NCBI GenBank assembly: GCA_963513935.1
Contig: OY740768.1
Coordinates: 73,260,877-73,324,876 of the forward strand
DNA from: Aphrophora alni
Lineage: Eukaryota; Arthropoda; Insecta; Hemiptera; Aphrophoridae
DNA: 64,000 nucleotides
Reading direction: 5' to 3'
This document shows positions 49,441-60,439 of the stretch, in pieces; position 1 is the stretch's first letter, and each line of letters begins with the position of its first letter. The translations under genes were made by a program, and so were the position numbers. Under the pieces are notes generated by a model. The model searched no databases. It was not told the origin of the DNA and saw nothing but the letters and a program-made list of their open reading frames with translations.

Positions 49441-50719
49441 GTGTTTGTTATGGGAAGTTGTTTTCTTTCATTTGGTGGTTAAAATCCAAAGGTATCGCTC
49501 ATTTCAGTAAATATTATCATTTATTAAACTTTTTTAGCTATTCATTAAAGTAACTTCTTTAAACTATTTTTCTCTTTTATGGTAGGCAACAAAATTTCTT
49601 AAATTTGTATTCATAGCCATTTGTGGTTAAATTTATTTTGACAATATGTTCAACAAAATTTTACCTTTGATTTATAAAACAATGACAAAACATCAAATCT
49701 TAACAAATAATAAAATGTAATTCTTTTAAGTTAGCAATTGTGTTGTGTAGGAAAATTAATTTGTATTATTCAGGATAGTTTACAGTAATTCAGCGAAGAT
49801 TCAAGTACCTGTAACTACTAACTGTGTTAATAGTTTTAATTTCATTTTAAGTTATATATCTGTATAATTTGAAAGCTCATTTACACATAAACTGGTAAGT
49901 GCACATAGGAAAAAAGTATTTCACTTCTTTCCATTTCTTTTTGTTTTTAGTCTTACAGACAAAAAAATAAATAAATAATTGCTTGTAAATATTATTTGTT
50001 ATGAGAGAGAGGAGACAGAATAAATTGTGTTTTGTAATTAATTACTATCAGATGTGTCAAGAACTTATTGTAAATTTATCAGTCACTGCTTAGTGAGAAC
50101 ACTGTAGTACTTGTAACAAATTTTTGTCAATTGTGGTTATGTTTAAACTGTAGTACTGCACTCGTGCTCTATAAATATTATAAATATACACATTATAAGA
50201 TACTAATGTAATTTTATAATTTATTTTCCCTTGTTTCTAAAAACCGTTTCAAAAAAAATAAAATAAAATAAAATAAAAAAATAAAAATTAGTACAAAGAT
50301 GAATTCTATGCATCTTTCTGAGAAAAATGATGTCTTATAAGTTAGGTTTTGTATAAAAATAATATTTTTTATTAATTTTTAAACAAACGAAGAAAATTAA
50401 CATTGACAGTTCGAGGGTTAATTAGATTGCAAGTGTTTTTTTTATAAAATATAGATGGTGATTGCTACACTTATATTTCATGTGTGATGCAGCATGGTTT
50501 TATGTTTTTAGCCATATAAATATTTAGATTAATTACTGTACCCACCTGCAAGTCGTCACAGTGTACATTGAGTTCTTCACAATCAAAAAAAATTGTAGTT
50601 TGGTGTGCCGCTCATGTTATTCAAATTATCAGCCTAATATTTTGTAAAACCACACTGAACACAGAAGTTTATGTTTAAATTTGTGTAAACTTCTATTCCA
50701 AACTAACGATTATAAATAT
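49441..50719. other. Intergenic sequence
   Basis: AT-rich, with an (AAAAT)n-type simple repeat at about 50255-50290. No gene recognised. Confidence 0.55.
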
Positions 50720-51000
50720 TTTTAATAAATTATCCTGAAAAAAATCAGCTGTGAGGGAATACATTCTTTTGCATCATTACTTTCCCATGTTGAGGGGGAG
50801 TCCGAGTCTTTCTTCCATTGTTTATAAATAGCATACTCCTCCAGGATGTTCATTGTTCTTCCCTTCTTTACTACGTGTAATATTTGTAGACGGTTTTCAA
50901 TATTGCTGTAAGTGTGGTTGCTGTTCATCAGGTGTTCAGCATATGTTGAGGGTGTTATTATGAGGTAGGTGTTCCTTGTACCGTGTTTTTGGTAAAAAAT
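50720..51000 (-). pseudogene. Penelope-like GIY-YIG fragment (third lineage, PLE-3)
   Basis: The minus-strand frame at 50722-50928 reads MNSNHTYSNIENRLQILHVV, KKGRTMNILEEYAIYKQWKK, the C-terminal part of the GIY-YIG nuclease of Penelope-like elements. Just upstream on the same strand, in another frame, KTRYKEHLPH precedes it, which is the RxKEH motif of the same domain. The sequence GTTTCAACGGTGACGTAATC at 51131-51150 is of the kind often found near retroelement ends. Truncated. Confidence 0.65.
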
Positions 51001-51618
51001 AAAACTTCAGTATTTTTCTTGTACCAAACCCATGTGTTTTTGAAGGGCTCCCATGAAAAAACTGCCCACTACAGAGATTTTTCTTATAGAAAAAAGTTGT
51101 CCGACTGTGTAAGAAGAACACATACACAACGTTTCAACGGTGACGTAATCAGAAGTTATTTTAGGCCTGGGCCCGAGGACTATTATATTAAAAACACCCA
51201 GAATGAAATAGTTATTTGGTTATCTCACACTTTAAGCTAATGATGGAGTAAACCTACAAAGTCCAATACCTGGAATCTTGCGAAGAAATGCTATCCCATG
51301 TTAATGGTGGCTGATCTCTCTGTCAACGTCCCTAAACTCTTAAATATCAATTGAATTCATTACTATTATAATTAGTTTTGAATTATTAAATTACAATTGA
51401 ACTCCTTAGTCTATGCTTTTATAATTTACTTTTTTCTATGTTGGGCATATTGCTTGAGAGTCGGCAATTTCATCACTTTTAAGAGTTCTTTTCCAATAAT
51501 ACTCTATTTTCTGTGTATTCTCTTGGAACTTAGAATAAATACTAAATTTTAATTAATTACTATAATTACATCATTCAACAGGATTGTATCACATCCCACA
51601 ATTTTAATCGCTCACTAG

Positions 51619-51870
51619 CCTGTGTTCATGCAGTATTCAAAGAGTAACATAGTAGAGGTTTATGGTTCTTCAATAATTATCTGTGTTAATGCAGTATTCA
51701 CAGAGGAACACAGTAGAGGTTTATGGTTCTTCAATTAAATTATCAGTGTTACAGTCTGTGTTCATGCAGTATTCACAGAGGAACACAGTAGAGATTTATG
51801 GTTCTTCAATTTTCAGTGTTATAGCCTGTGTTCACAGTAGAGTTTTATGGTTCTTCAATTATCAGTGTTA
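51619..51870 (+). repeat. Minisatellite, about 3.7 units of 62-75 bp
   Basis: Unit: CTGTGTTCATGCAGTATTCA, CAGAGGAACACAGTAGAGGT, TTATGGTTCTTCAATTATCA, GTGTTA. The four units start near 51620, 51680, 51757 and 51827; the last lacks the middle block. The open frame at 51683-51925 is a by-product. Confidence 0.85.
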
Positions 51871-53885
51871 TCTTCATATAACTTTTACCTATGGAGTTAT
51901 TTATAAGGAAAGTATACAACAATAAAATGTAAAATGGAAGGTAAACAAGCCAATGTGATATAAAAATATCTACAAAAAGTTAATTTATATGTGATAACAC
52001 AGAAAAAAAGTTGGTTAATGAAATATGACTAGAAAAATGTAATACATCACAGTAGTCTGAACACTATAAAATGGCAACAAATTTCATTTAATGAAGAACA
52101 TGAACAATACAGAAATAGAATGTGCAGGTCTCTTGATGTAAATATATATAGACACTCACTAGATTTTTTATAAGCTACTTTGTTTTTCTTTTAATTAACA
52201 AATAGAAATGGAATACTTCGTTAATGAGTTATAATATATTTTATCAAATAATATCTTAAATCCTAATGTCCCTTTTCCAATAAACCTTAACTTCCTCTTT
52301 CTTCAGCCCTACTTCAGAAAGACATACCAATAAAAAGTCTGTTAATTACCAGGCGTAAGATCATTTGTGTAACAATAACAAGGTAGGGCAACTGTAACCC
52401 ATTGAATGATTACTGCACATAATAACCAGTACTCATGGTAATAAGGAACAGGCCCCTATTCTTATTTTCATCATTGATATTTGATTTTTAGTCTTAACGA
52501 ACTTGACGTTACAAAACAACCAAGAAAATATAGCCTTTGAGGGGAATGCTTGTTATATTTTACTGTGCATCAATAAAGAATTTGATTGTTGATTAATTCA
52601 GACCAGTTGTGTTCTTCATATGAAGGTATTTATGACCTTGTAATTATTAACCTAGTTCTGTACTTTAAAAAATATTTAAAATTTTATTTATTTAATTTTT
52701 AACTTTACATAGTGACAGTAAGATAATCATATCTTTTAATTTAGATAAATTTGTATTCTTTATATTGCAGGCATGTCACTGGACTTTGTTAGTCCACGTT
52801 TTCTGAGGGCAATCAAACCTGCAATTAGTCACAAAAATTTAAACTAGGGCTGAGTAACCATTAGATGCAGAGAGAGTATTGTTTTAAGTTGAATAGTCTT
52901 CAATTGTGTTCCGTTTTGCATAAATTGACCAGCCAGCCTTATGTACATGTATACTGAAACTAATATTTTGTTTTTATCAAAACTAAATTCTACCCTTATT
53001 TTTCAGATGTGATGTTATGAAAGACATAATATATACATACACATACATAATATTATGTAAGCCTGTAATTATGTAATATATTACAGTAAGCAGAATCTGT
53101 AAGCCTAATGTTTACAAAATGTCATATTTAATAATGAATCTGTTGTTTTACCTTTTGAATAGGATCTGGAAATCAATAGCATCCTCAGGGAGTGATGAAT
53201 TGTGTAGTGTTTGTGTTTTATGTATGTGTATGTTTTTTTATTACCCTGATGATGGGCCTTTTCCCGAAACTGGAGTCATAACTGAAGAAAGATAATGCAC
53301 CTTACGTGCTTAGTAGACATATTGTCTACAGATAAATTAGAAATTATTAATAGATTGCTTGATGAATCAGAAATGTACAAACTGGAACATGTAAAACTTC
53401 CAAATGGAAAGAGAATTTCTATATGGAAAACGATTTTCAAAAAGATATTTAAAATTGACTTTTTTAATGAAATCAAAGTATCCACTTGTGATACAAGTTG
53501 TAGATATATTTTTGTGTTTATCATATAGAAACAGTGAAATTGGGAGAGGTTTCTTGATTTTAGTAGAAATTTAACTTCTAAAAAGCATTCTTCTTTACTA
53601 GGTTTAAAATGCTAGATTGGATGTTACCAGTGATAACAATCAGCCTAATATAGTATCAATGACTAAATTAATCCTAAGCCACTGAAGGAATGCTATAAAT
53701 ACAAACCATAGTTGGAGAAAGAAAATAGACCCTAAGAAGCTTTTAGTGAGTACAGGCTTGGCAATCCTGAGTTACCTAAGCTGGATTGTATCTTTTTTTA
53801 TGTAATCTTGAATTTGATTAGATTGGGAGAATTGGATTTAGCTCTAGTACTTCAACCTAGGATAATTATGCTCCTCTGTAAACCT
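51871..53885. other. Intergenic, mostly unidentified
   Basis: 52300-52620 is less AT-rich and unrecognised. At 53240-53290 a stretch CCTGATGATGGGCCTTTTCC, CGAAAC resembles sequences commonly found at PLE/retroelement ends. The open frame 53295-53528 (KLEIINRLLDESEMYKLEHV, KLPNGKRISIWKTIFKKIFK) has protein-like composition but no family that I can name. Confidence 0.45.
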
Positions 53886-54490
53886 AGTAGGTAAGACCAG
53901 CCTTTGAGTCTTCAGCGAGGCTCAGCAGATTTTCTCCAATGTCAGGACCAACAACCTCCCCTGGTTGAAGATGTCTCCTTTCTCACAGTCCAGAAAGATG
54001 TGTTTGACAGTCTCATCGGACTGTTTGCAAAACCTGGAATTGGGCAGCTTCATTAATAATGCCCAAATTAAGCAGGTGTTTTCTGAAGTGGCTATGTCCA
54101 GTAATATGTGCAGTATTTTCTTAAGGCATCCTTGGCTAAAACTAACCAGACAGTTGGTAAGTCTAGTACTTAGGGCTCTAAAAAGTCTTTTAGCTACTGT
54201 TTGTCCAGTGTCCAGAGTAGTTCTGTCGTCTACAACAGTTCTTCTCTGGACCAACTTGTTAAGAATCTGCTAATGCTGCAGGCAAGCTCTAGTCCCATGA
54301 AAGGTAATGATGTACCCTCTCTCTGGGCAGATTATCTGAACGCTTGCTAGGCTCAACAACTATGTGCCCTGGCCTGGCACCCACCCAAGGTGCACCATAC
54401 ATCCCACACAAGCCGGAGATCTGATTTGAGTCAAGAGCCTTGAGGGTAGCCTGACTGTCAGATAGAATTAGTATATGCTTATTAGAGTAT
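53886..54490 (-). pseudogene. R1/Jockey-type LINE ORF2, RNase H and C-terminal Cys region
   Basis: On the minus strand, about 54430-54470 reads ILSDSQATLKAL, the RNase H motif of R1/Jockey-type non-LTR retrotransposons. About 54240-54300 reads FMGLELACSISR, the family's GPEP.CGI block; the frame 53922-54254 then reads NSRFCKQSDETVKHIFLDCE, the zinc-binding C..C...H....C end of these ORF2 proteins. At least one frameshift and stops are present. It is a 5'-truncated dead fragment; the RT and endonuclease are absent. Confidence 0.75.
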
Positions 54491-55199
54491 CATTTAGTTT
54501 TCAGTTAGATCGCTTACATCTTTCCTTGTCAGGTTTCTCTTGTCATTTTCAAATTCTGATGGTATTAGAGTATTCGAGAACTAGGGCTCTTTATTTTAAT
54601 CCTTAATTTAATGATGGTTTATTGGCTTTAAACAAAAAGGAAGAAAAGAGAAACAGGTGAAAAAAATCAGAGGAGCATTTTAAGAGTAACACTCTGAAGA
54701 AGAATGGTCAACTTGTAAAGAGTTAACTAAAGAATTAAATGCTAAATATTATTTTATAATGATGTCAATAGTGGGTTAGAAGATCCAACAAAGGACAACA
54801 GATTTAGCAACCCTTTTGAATCGGTAAGTGCTTGATCAATTCCAAACTTATTTAATATCATTGAATATTTCAATGATAACTTTATTTTCGGATCCATTCT
54901 TTAAATGCCGGAGATCTGAAGGTTGGAAGAGATTCTGTTTTTTTTTTTACCAATACAAAGTTGGAAAGGTTGGGGCCCCTCCCTTTAAATTGATATGATA
55001 CATCTCAAGTTTCACAATATATTTAAAGCATTTATTTCTTGGGATCCGCTCTTTAAATGGCGAAAATCTAAAGGTTGGGAGAGTTTATGATTTTCAAACG
55101 GATCTCAAAGGGATCAAAAGATTTGGTCACTTTTGAAATCGGAAATCATTTCGATACAGATCATTTAAAAAAATATATAAAATTTTGAAAAACAATAAA
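54491..55199. repeat. Unidentified sequence with a diverged 150-bp spaced duplication
   Basis: 54888-54932 (GGATCCATTCTTTAAATGCC, GGAGATCTGAAGGTTGG) recurs, diverged, at 55039-55085 (GGATCCGCTCTTTAAATGGC, GAAAATCTAAAGGTTGGG). A third, weaker version starts near 54782. It lies directly upstream of the zinc-finger/polymerase remnant and may belong to that element. Confidence 0.45.
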
Positions 55200-56760
55200 A
55201 ATATTAATTTTATTATATAAAAGGAGATGGAGAGACAAAATTTACAAACTTTTAATAACTCAAACGTTTTTAATAAAACAAATAATTTGCAAAGATTTTG
55301 TGAGATTTGTAATATAAAGTTAACATAATAAGACAAGACTTATAAAGACAAAGAAGTGTTTGAAATCTAATGTGTAAAATATTAGTGATGTAAGTATAAA
55401 TAATGTTATTACGATAAGATTTTGTAAAGTTTGTAATAAAATTGTAACTAAAATTAATTTGGCGAGACATATAAAAACAAAGAACCATTTAAAATCGTAA
55501 ATTTAAGAACATTATGATAAATGTTAAGAGATTGGCCTAATGAGCAAAACATTAATAATTACGAAACGTTGTCTCTAGAAAAATTTGATCATATCCATAA
55601 ATTATTGAATTCAAGAAAGAAAGATTCGATTTGACAAAATTGAGGAAAATCGGTAGAAATTTGAGTATACGTGATTGGAATTCTCTCGAAAGGAAGGAAT
55701 TATTAATCAGATTGAATTAGTTCACAATAACCCTACAATACTCAGTTATAGAAAGTCTAAATTAATATATTCAACAATTAGCTAAAACTCTACAAAAAAA
55801 AGTATTGATAAAAAAAAAGAGCTCCTTATAAAATTTATAGAAAATGGAAATTATGGTATTGTAAAGATTATAATATCGCAGTGAAAGATAAATATTTTTC
55901 ACTTTAAATAGGAATCACATTTAAATAAAATCGGTACAGCTCAAATGATAGAAGAGGTTATTTCTCAATCTATCTCGATACGATGCACATATTTTTTATT
56001 AAAGAACTCTTTAAGCATGAAGGTGATGATTTCCTAAAACAGTAATTTCCAATGTAGAAGAAAATTATATAAATATAAGGAAAATTGTAACCAAAGTGAT
56101 ATTAAATGAAGGAGCAGAGAAAAAAATAAACATACCTTCTCTCTCAATTTCATATAGTATCATTTCCTGAGAAGATTTCTACAAGGATTTGAATAGTGGG
56201 CAATGAGTCAGAGTGACTATGATCATTACTTGAAAGTTTGGAACAAACGGTTAAGATTGAAATCAATAGGAAGTTACTTAGATTTGTATAACGCTCTCGA
56301 TGATGTGCTGCTTGCTGATGTATTTGAAAAATTAAAAAATGTTTGTCTAAAAAATTACAATCTCGATCCCACATACTATCTCACCATTCCGACCTTAGAT
56401 TAGGATGCAATGATGAAACTAACTAAAGTGGAATTTCAATTACTCACTGATTATGAATATGTATATGATGATTGCGGAATGAATTAAAAGTTTAATCTTC
56501 AGTGCGTTAAGCGGTATGTGAAAGCGAATAACAAATTAGTTGAAGGATATAATTCTGCAAATAAGATAGACTATTTGTGGCACTTCGATGGTAACAACCT
56601 TTATGGCAAGTCTTCATCACATTATTTACCCTATAAAGGTTTCAAATGGGTCGATCTGGAATTAAAATCTTTAGAATCTTGGGAAAAGTCATTATCAATT
56701 ATGATTGCAAAGAAAACGCTGGGTATATAACCCAAGAAGCTGGTATAAAAACTTAATTTC
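55200..56760 (+). pseudogene. Protein-primed DNA polymerase B remnant, Maverick/Polinton type
   Basis: A decayed polymerase in several frames. 56203-56400 reads SDYDHYLKVWNKRLRLKSI, DVLLADVFEKLKNVCLKNYN, the region after the exonuclease domain of protein-primed family B polymerases (DNA_pol_B_2). After a stop and a further break, 56518-56730 reads RYVKANNKLVEGYN and FDGNNLYGKS, the latter being motif A (D..NLYG) of the palm; the normal D at 56587-56589 is retained. Later motifs are missing. A C2H2 finger precedes it. Source: integrated Maverick/Polinton-like or related virus-like element. Not functional. Capsid, integrase and terminal repeats were not seen. Confidence 0.7.
55420..55500 (+). 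pseudogene. C2H2 zinc-finger coding piece upstream of the polymerase remnant
   Basis: The + frame reads FCKVCNKIVTKINLARHIKT, KNHLKS, stop: Cys at 55423 and 55432, His at 55468 and 55486, giving C-x2-C and H-x5-H spacing. A second, damaged copy lies at about 55294-55360 (CEICNIKLT followed by two stops). Such fingers precede polymerase genes in some arthropod Polinton-like elements, which is why I group them. Confidence 0.6.
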
Positions 56761-57190
56761 TCAAATCGGCTCTACCAATTGTATTCAAATTTTGATCAAA
56801 TGTAAAGATTAAAATGACAAAGCAGTTGCAATTTCGCAATTAAAAAAACAAGAAAGTACAATTACATTTATAACGAGTCTATGGCATAACAAAACAAGTA
56901 TAGGCTCTATGTAATTAAATAGCTTTCAAAATTGTATTATTTATATTTCATAAAAGTTAATAAATTATGACTACTACAATAGTAACACATACATTTCATG
57001 TTTATAATAATACTTGATCATGTACTATAGTAAAATCTCCTGTGAAAGGTCCACTAGAATAACACTGCTTCAGCTTAGTCCAAGACTTGAGACCTGTTAA
57101 GGGAGGGTTTAAGTACTTAAAGTAATCATAATTTTCCACTTGATAGACCAAATCCACAAGCGATAACATGCTTTTTTGGAGACACATATA
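56761..57190. other. AT-rich spacer
   Basis: Includes the phrase TCTCAAATCGGCTCTACCAA near 56760, related to dispersed repeat beta (TCTCAAATTCGGCTCTAGCG at 17143). Nothing else recognised. Confidence 0.45.
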
Positions 57191-58103
57191 CGAGGGGGGA
57201 CCAAAAAAACGGGAATTTGGTCATAACTCCTTTATTTTTCAATATTTTTACACCAAATTTTGGTCACCTTCAAAGTAATTACCATTGACTGCAATGCACT
57301 TCTCTCATTGTTTCTTCCATTGTTCAAACCATTGTTGATATTCACTTAATGAAATGTTCTTTAGTCCATCCAGCGATTTTTGTTTCACCTCTTCCACAGT
57401 CTCAAAATGTTTACCTTTTGAGTCGGGGGAACAAAAAAATGTTGCAGGGAGCGAGATCCGGTGAATAGGGTGGTGACCAATCGGTGTCATACCGTTTTTC
57501 GTCAAAAACTGTTCACAGACAGGCTTTGAAACAGGCATGAAGTCAGCGCTCCCTTTGCTCATCTGTGAGAAGGCGTGGAACAAGTTTTGCTGCAACTCTT
57601 CTCATGCACAAATCCTCTGAATTGAACTCCAATTGCAACTAATTGATTGGTTTGACGACGGTCTTCACGAATCAGAGTGTTGATTTTCTCAACATTGTCA
57701 TCAGTTCTTGACGTTGAAGGACCCCCAGAACGAGGCTGATCTTTAGTCGACATTTCTCCATTTTTAAAACGCTGAAAGCACTTGTAGACACGCGTTTTAC
57801 TAGTAGCTTCACCATAACCTGTTTTAAGGATTAAGAGTCTCCACGGGCGGTTTCCCCAACAGGAAACAAAATTTCACAGCCACACGTTGCTCCCGGCAGT
57901 CAGTCCATTTTACGTTTTCGCTGAAACGGAAAAAGGTCTTTCACGAAAAAAGTTCTGACGGACAAACTGATCCACTCACAGCGAACAAACGTCGCACACT
58001 GACTTGTAGCAATGTGATTCGAGATTCCCTCTCCGGCCGACTGGCTACACCCACCCCCCTCTCCTCACCAGCCCGATTCCCATTATTTTTGGGTCTCCCC
58101 TCG
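57191..58103 (-). mobile_element. Mariner transposon, 913 bp, internally deleted
   Basis: The ends CGAGGGGGGACCAAAAAAAC (57191-57210) and GGGTCTCCCCTCG (58091-58103) are inverted repeats, and TA is duplicated at 57189-57190 and 58104-58105. Full mariners are about 1.3 kb, so roughly 0.4 kb is gone from the middle. The transposase is on the minus strand. Base composition is visibly richer in GC than the surroundings, suggesting a fairly recent arrival. Confidence 0.92.
57305..57940 (-). pseudogene. Mariner transposase, N- and C-terminal parts only
   Basis: From right to left on the minus strand: ATSKTRVYKCFQRFKNGE (about 57754-57810), then QPRSGGPSTSRTDDNVEKIN, TLIREDRR (57650-57740), the paired HTH region and linker of mariner transposase. 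A switch of frame at about 57560-57595 leads to PIGHHPIHRISLPATFFCSP, KGKHF (about 57400-57490), the counterpart of HPPYSPDLAPCDFF. The two D positions of that block are lost, including the third catalytic Asp, and the middle of the catalytic domain is deleted. An in-frame stop lies upstream near 57830. Confidence 0.85.
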
Positions 58104-58800
58104 TATACACAAAATATAAGCACTAATACAAAATTCTATATATCCACTTGAATTCATATTGTACTGCTAAAAGATTAATACCCCCCATAGCATTGTAAGT
58201 CCTACCCAAACCACACACATCAGATATTTTCTGATAGAACCACAGTGTTTATTTTTGAGTTGAGAACTGAAATATATTGTGGAAATCATGATCCATGCTC
58301 ATTTCTTGGTCTTGGGTAAAATCTTTTGAGATAAGGATAAATGAAAATTTACTAGTCATACAAATCTATGTAATTTTTATAAAGAAATTATAAATTAAAT
58401 ATATATTTTATTTTGTATAAGTAACTACATGTGTGAATAGAAATAACAGATAGTTACTAACTGTAAATATGTTTCCAGTACAAAAGATAAAAATAACTTG
58501 AGATCAATAACATTTTAAAAAGGTGCTATAAACACATTTGCATCCAGTTGCTGCAAATATCTGCAAAAAAAGAAAGAGTACAATTAGGTTATGTGCAAGT
58601 TTGCTAAATACAAACAAAAGTTATATTCTTGTACATGTTATTGGATAAGGATAATAAAATAACTGCACATATGTCGAAAAAAAAAAAAGTGTAATGTAGA
58701 TTTCAGAAAACTTTTCATATCACTGAAAAAAAAACAAAAAAAAAAACTATTTTTAATTTCCATTTTTATACCTTATGACCCAACTGATATTAATTATATA
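58104..58800. other. AT-rich spacer
   Basis: Contains A-rich simple sequence at 58677-58746; no gene or element recognised. Confidence 0.55.
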
Positions 58801-58985
58801 TGAGGGCTGTTCAAATATAAGTTTTATTTTGTTATAAAAATAGACATCAATACAATTACAGGTCTTTATTATATACAAATTAAAGTTACACCTTCACCTA
58901 TTTTTCTACATAATTTCCTGCTACATAGATACTTGTCATATCGGCAAACAAGTTTTTTTAATACCTTTGTGGTAGAACTTTTTAC
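58801..58985. mobile_element. Truncated mariner end of a second family
   Basis: TA followed by TGAGGGCTGTTCAAATATAA resembles the terminus of many insect mariners. The sequence after it (ACACCTTCACCTATTTTTCT, ACATAATTTCCTGC, TACTTGTCATA, AGTTTTTTTAATACC) resembles the coding end of such elements read on the minus strand. It is cut off at the start of the PLE copy. Confidence 0.5.
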
Positions 58986-59964
58986 AAATTAAAAGAACAG
59001 CAAAGGAGACTAGAATGTCTCCATCCTATGCAAACCTTTACATGAGAGAATTTGAAGAAAATTTTCTTAGGCGGTAACGCCATCAACCTCACAGTTGTTA
59101 CAGATATATTGACGATATATTTTTAATTTGGACATCAGGACAGCTAAGCCTAGATCACTTCTTAGAAAGTATTTCAAAATTTTCTATTCTAAATTTCACC
59201 TGGACTGTGTCAACTTCATAAGTTACCTTTCTGGACATCAATGAAAAACGTAGGATGGCAAAATACAAACTGGCATCCATGTTAAACCAACAAACCACCT
59301 ACAATACCTCCACTTCGACAGCAGCTATCATATGAATACTAAACAAGCCATTCCCTATAGCCTGGCAATCAGAACCAAAAGGATTTGTTCCGAGGAGAGT
59401 GAACTACATGAATTTAACCAAAAAAAAAAATGACATCTGCATTTGTAAAAAGAGGTTATCATGAGAAACTGATTAGGAATCAAATTCATTTGACACAAAA
59501 CACAGATCACACCCAAGAAGAAAAAAGATAACTTCTCCATCTCCCTGGTCACCGATTATAAACCAGGCCTACAGAGATTAAACAACATACTGAAGGAAGG
59601 CTTCAAACTTCTACAAGCTTCCAACCATACCAAGAATCTTCTCTCAGAACCTCATAGAGTCTTGTTTAAACAGCCTACAAAACTGAAACGTATGTTAGTT
59701 CAACCCAAGCTTCCCAACATACCTAAACAACCTAACCTACAGTTCTTTTCCATGCAATAGGCCAAGATGCAAAACATCCAAAATACATCTTTTGTCCAAC
59801 AACTTCAATAGTTCCCCTAGTAAAAAAAAAATTTTAATTAAAGGTCATCACATATGTACAACAAAAAATGTTATCTAGCAACTACAGTGCAGGTTTTGCC
59901 CAGCTCAATATATTGGCCTAACCACAGACAGCTTAAGCACCAGGATGAATGGCCACAGACATTA
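58986..59964 (+). mobile_element. Penelope-like element PLE-1 copy C: reverse transcriptase palm to GIY-YIG
   Basis: The most complete PLE-1 copy. In pieces on the + strand: MSPSYANLYMREFEE (about 59005-59060), CYRYIDDIFLIW with the YIDD catalytic motif at 59105-59116, TFLDIN (about 59225-59245), a KPT..YLHFDS-type block (about 59285-59325), and CRFCPAQYIGLTTDSLSTRM, NGH (59888-59955), the GIY-YIG nuclease start with its Cys pair. Frameshifts and stops make it inactive. The 3' part continues after an insertion at 62077. Confidence 0.82.
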
Positions 59965-60439
59965 TAAATAAATTAACAAAGGAGATTTTATTTTTACATT
60001 TTATTTATATAACCTTTTTGTGTAACAAACTTTTATATGTAAACTTACTCTCTATACACTATGAAAAAATCAGAGACAAGTTTATATTTACAATACTTTA
60101 TTCATTTAATCATACACAATATAAAATTTACAAATTATTTGAGATCTCTTTCTCCTCGGGATTTCTATGGGTCAAGTTTTATTTCAATATAGTTGCATAT
60201 TCTTGGTTGAATTATTACATGCATCATGTTTAAAAATAATAACTTATCTACAAAAAAAACTTGTTACAAAATTCCTTAGTATTCACTAACTAATAAGACA
60301 TTTATTAGTTAGTCTAGTGTTTATTCAATATGTTGTTATTTATCTTGAGTTGTACTGTTCAGCTAAGAATCTTTAAGTAAACGTCGTATTAATAAAATTT
60401 TGACTGAACAACTAATTAAACAAGTTAAACAATTAAACA

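Noticed and set aside
57941..58123. 60-codon minus-strand frame over the mariner right end
   Set aside because: It covers the terminal inverted repeat and leader of the mariner, upstream of the transposase, so it is not a gene.
59949..60233. 94-codon frame at the start of the insertion in PLE-1 copy C
   Set aside because: It crosses the insertion junction and has T/A-rich chance composition without a domain.
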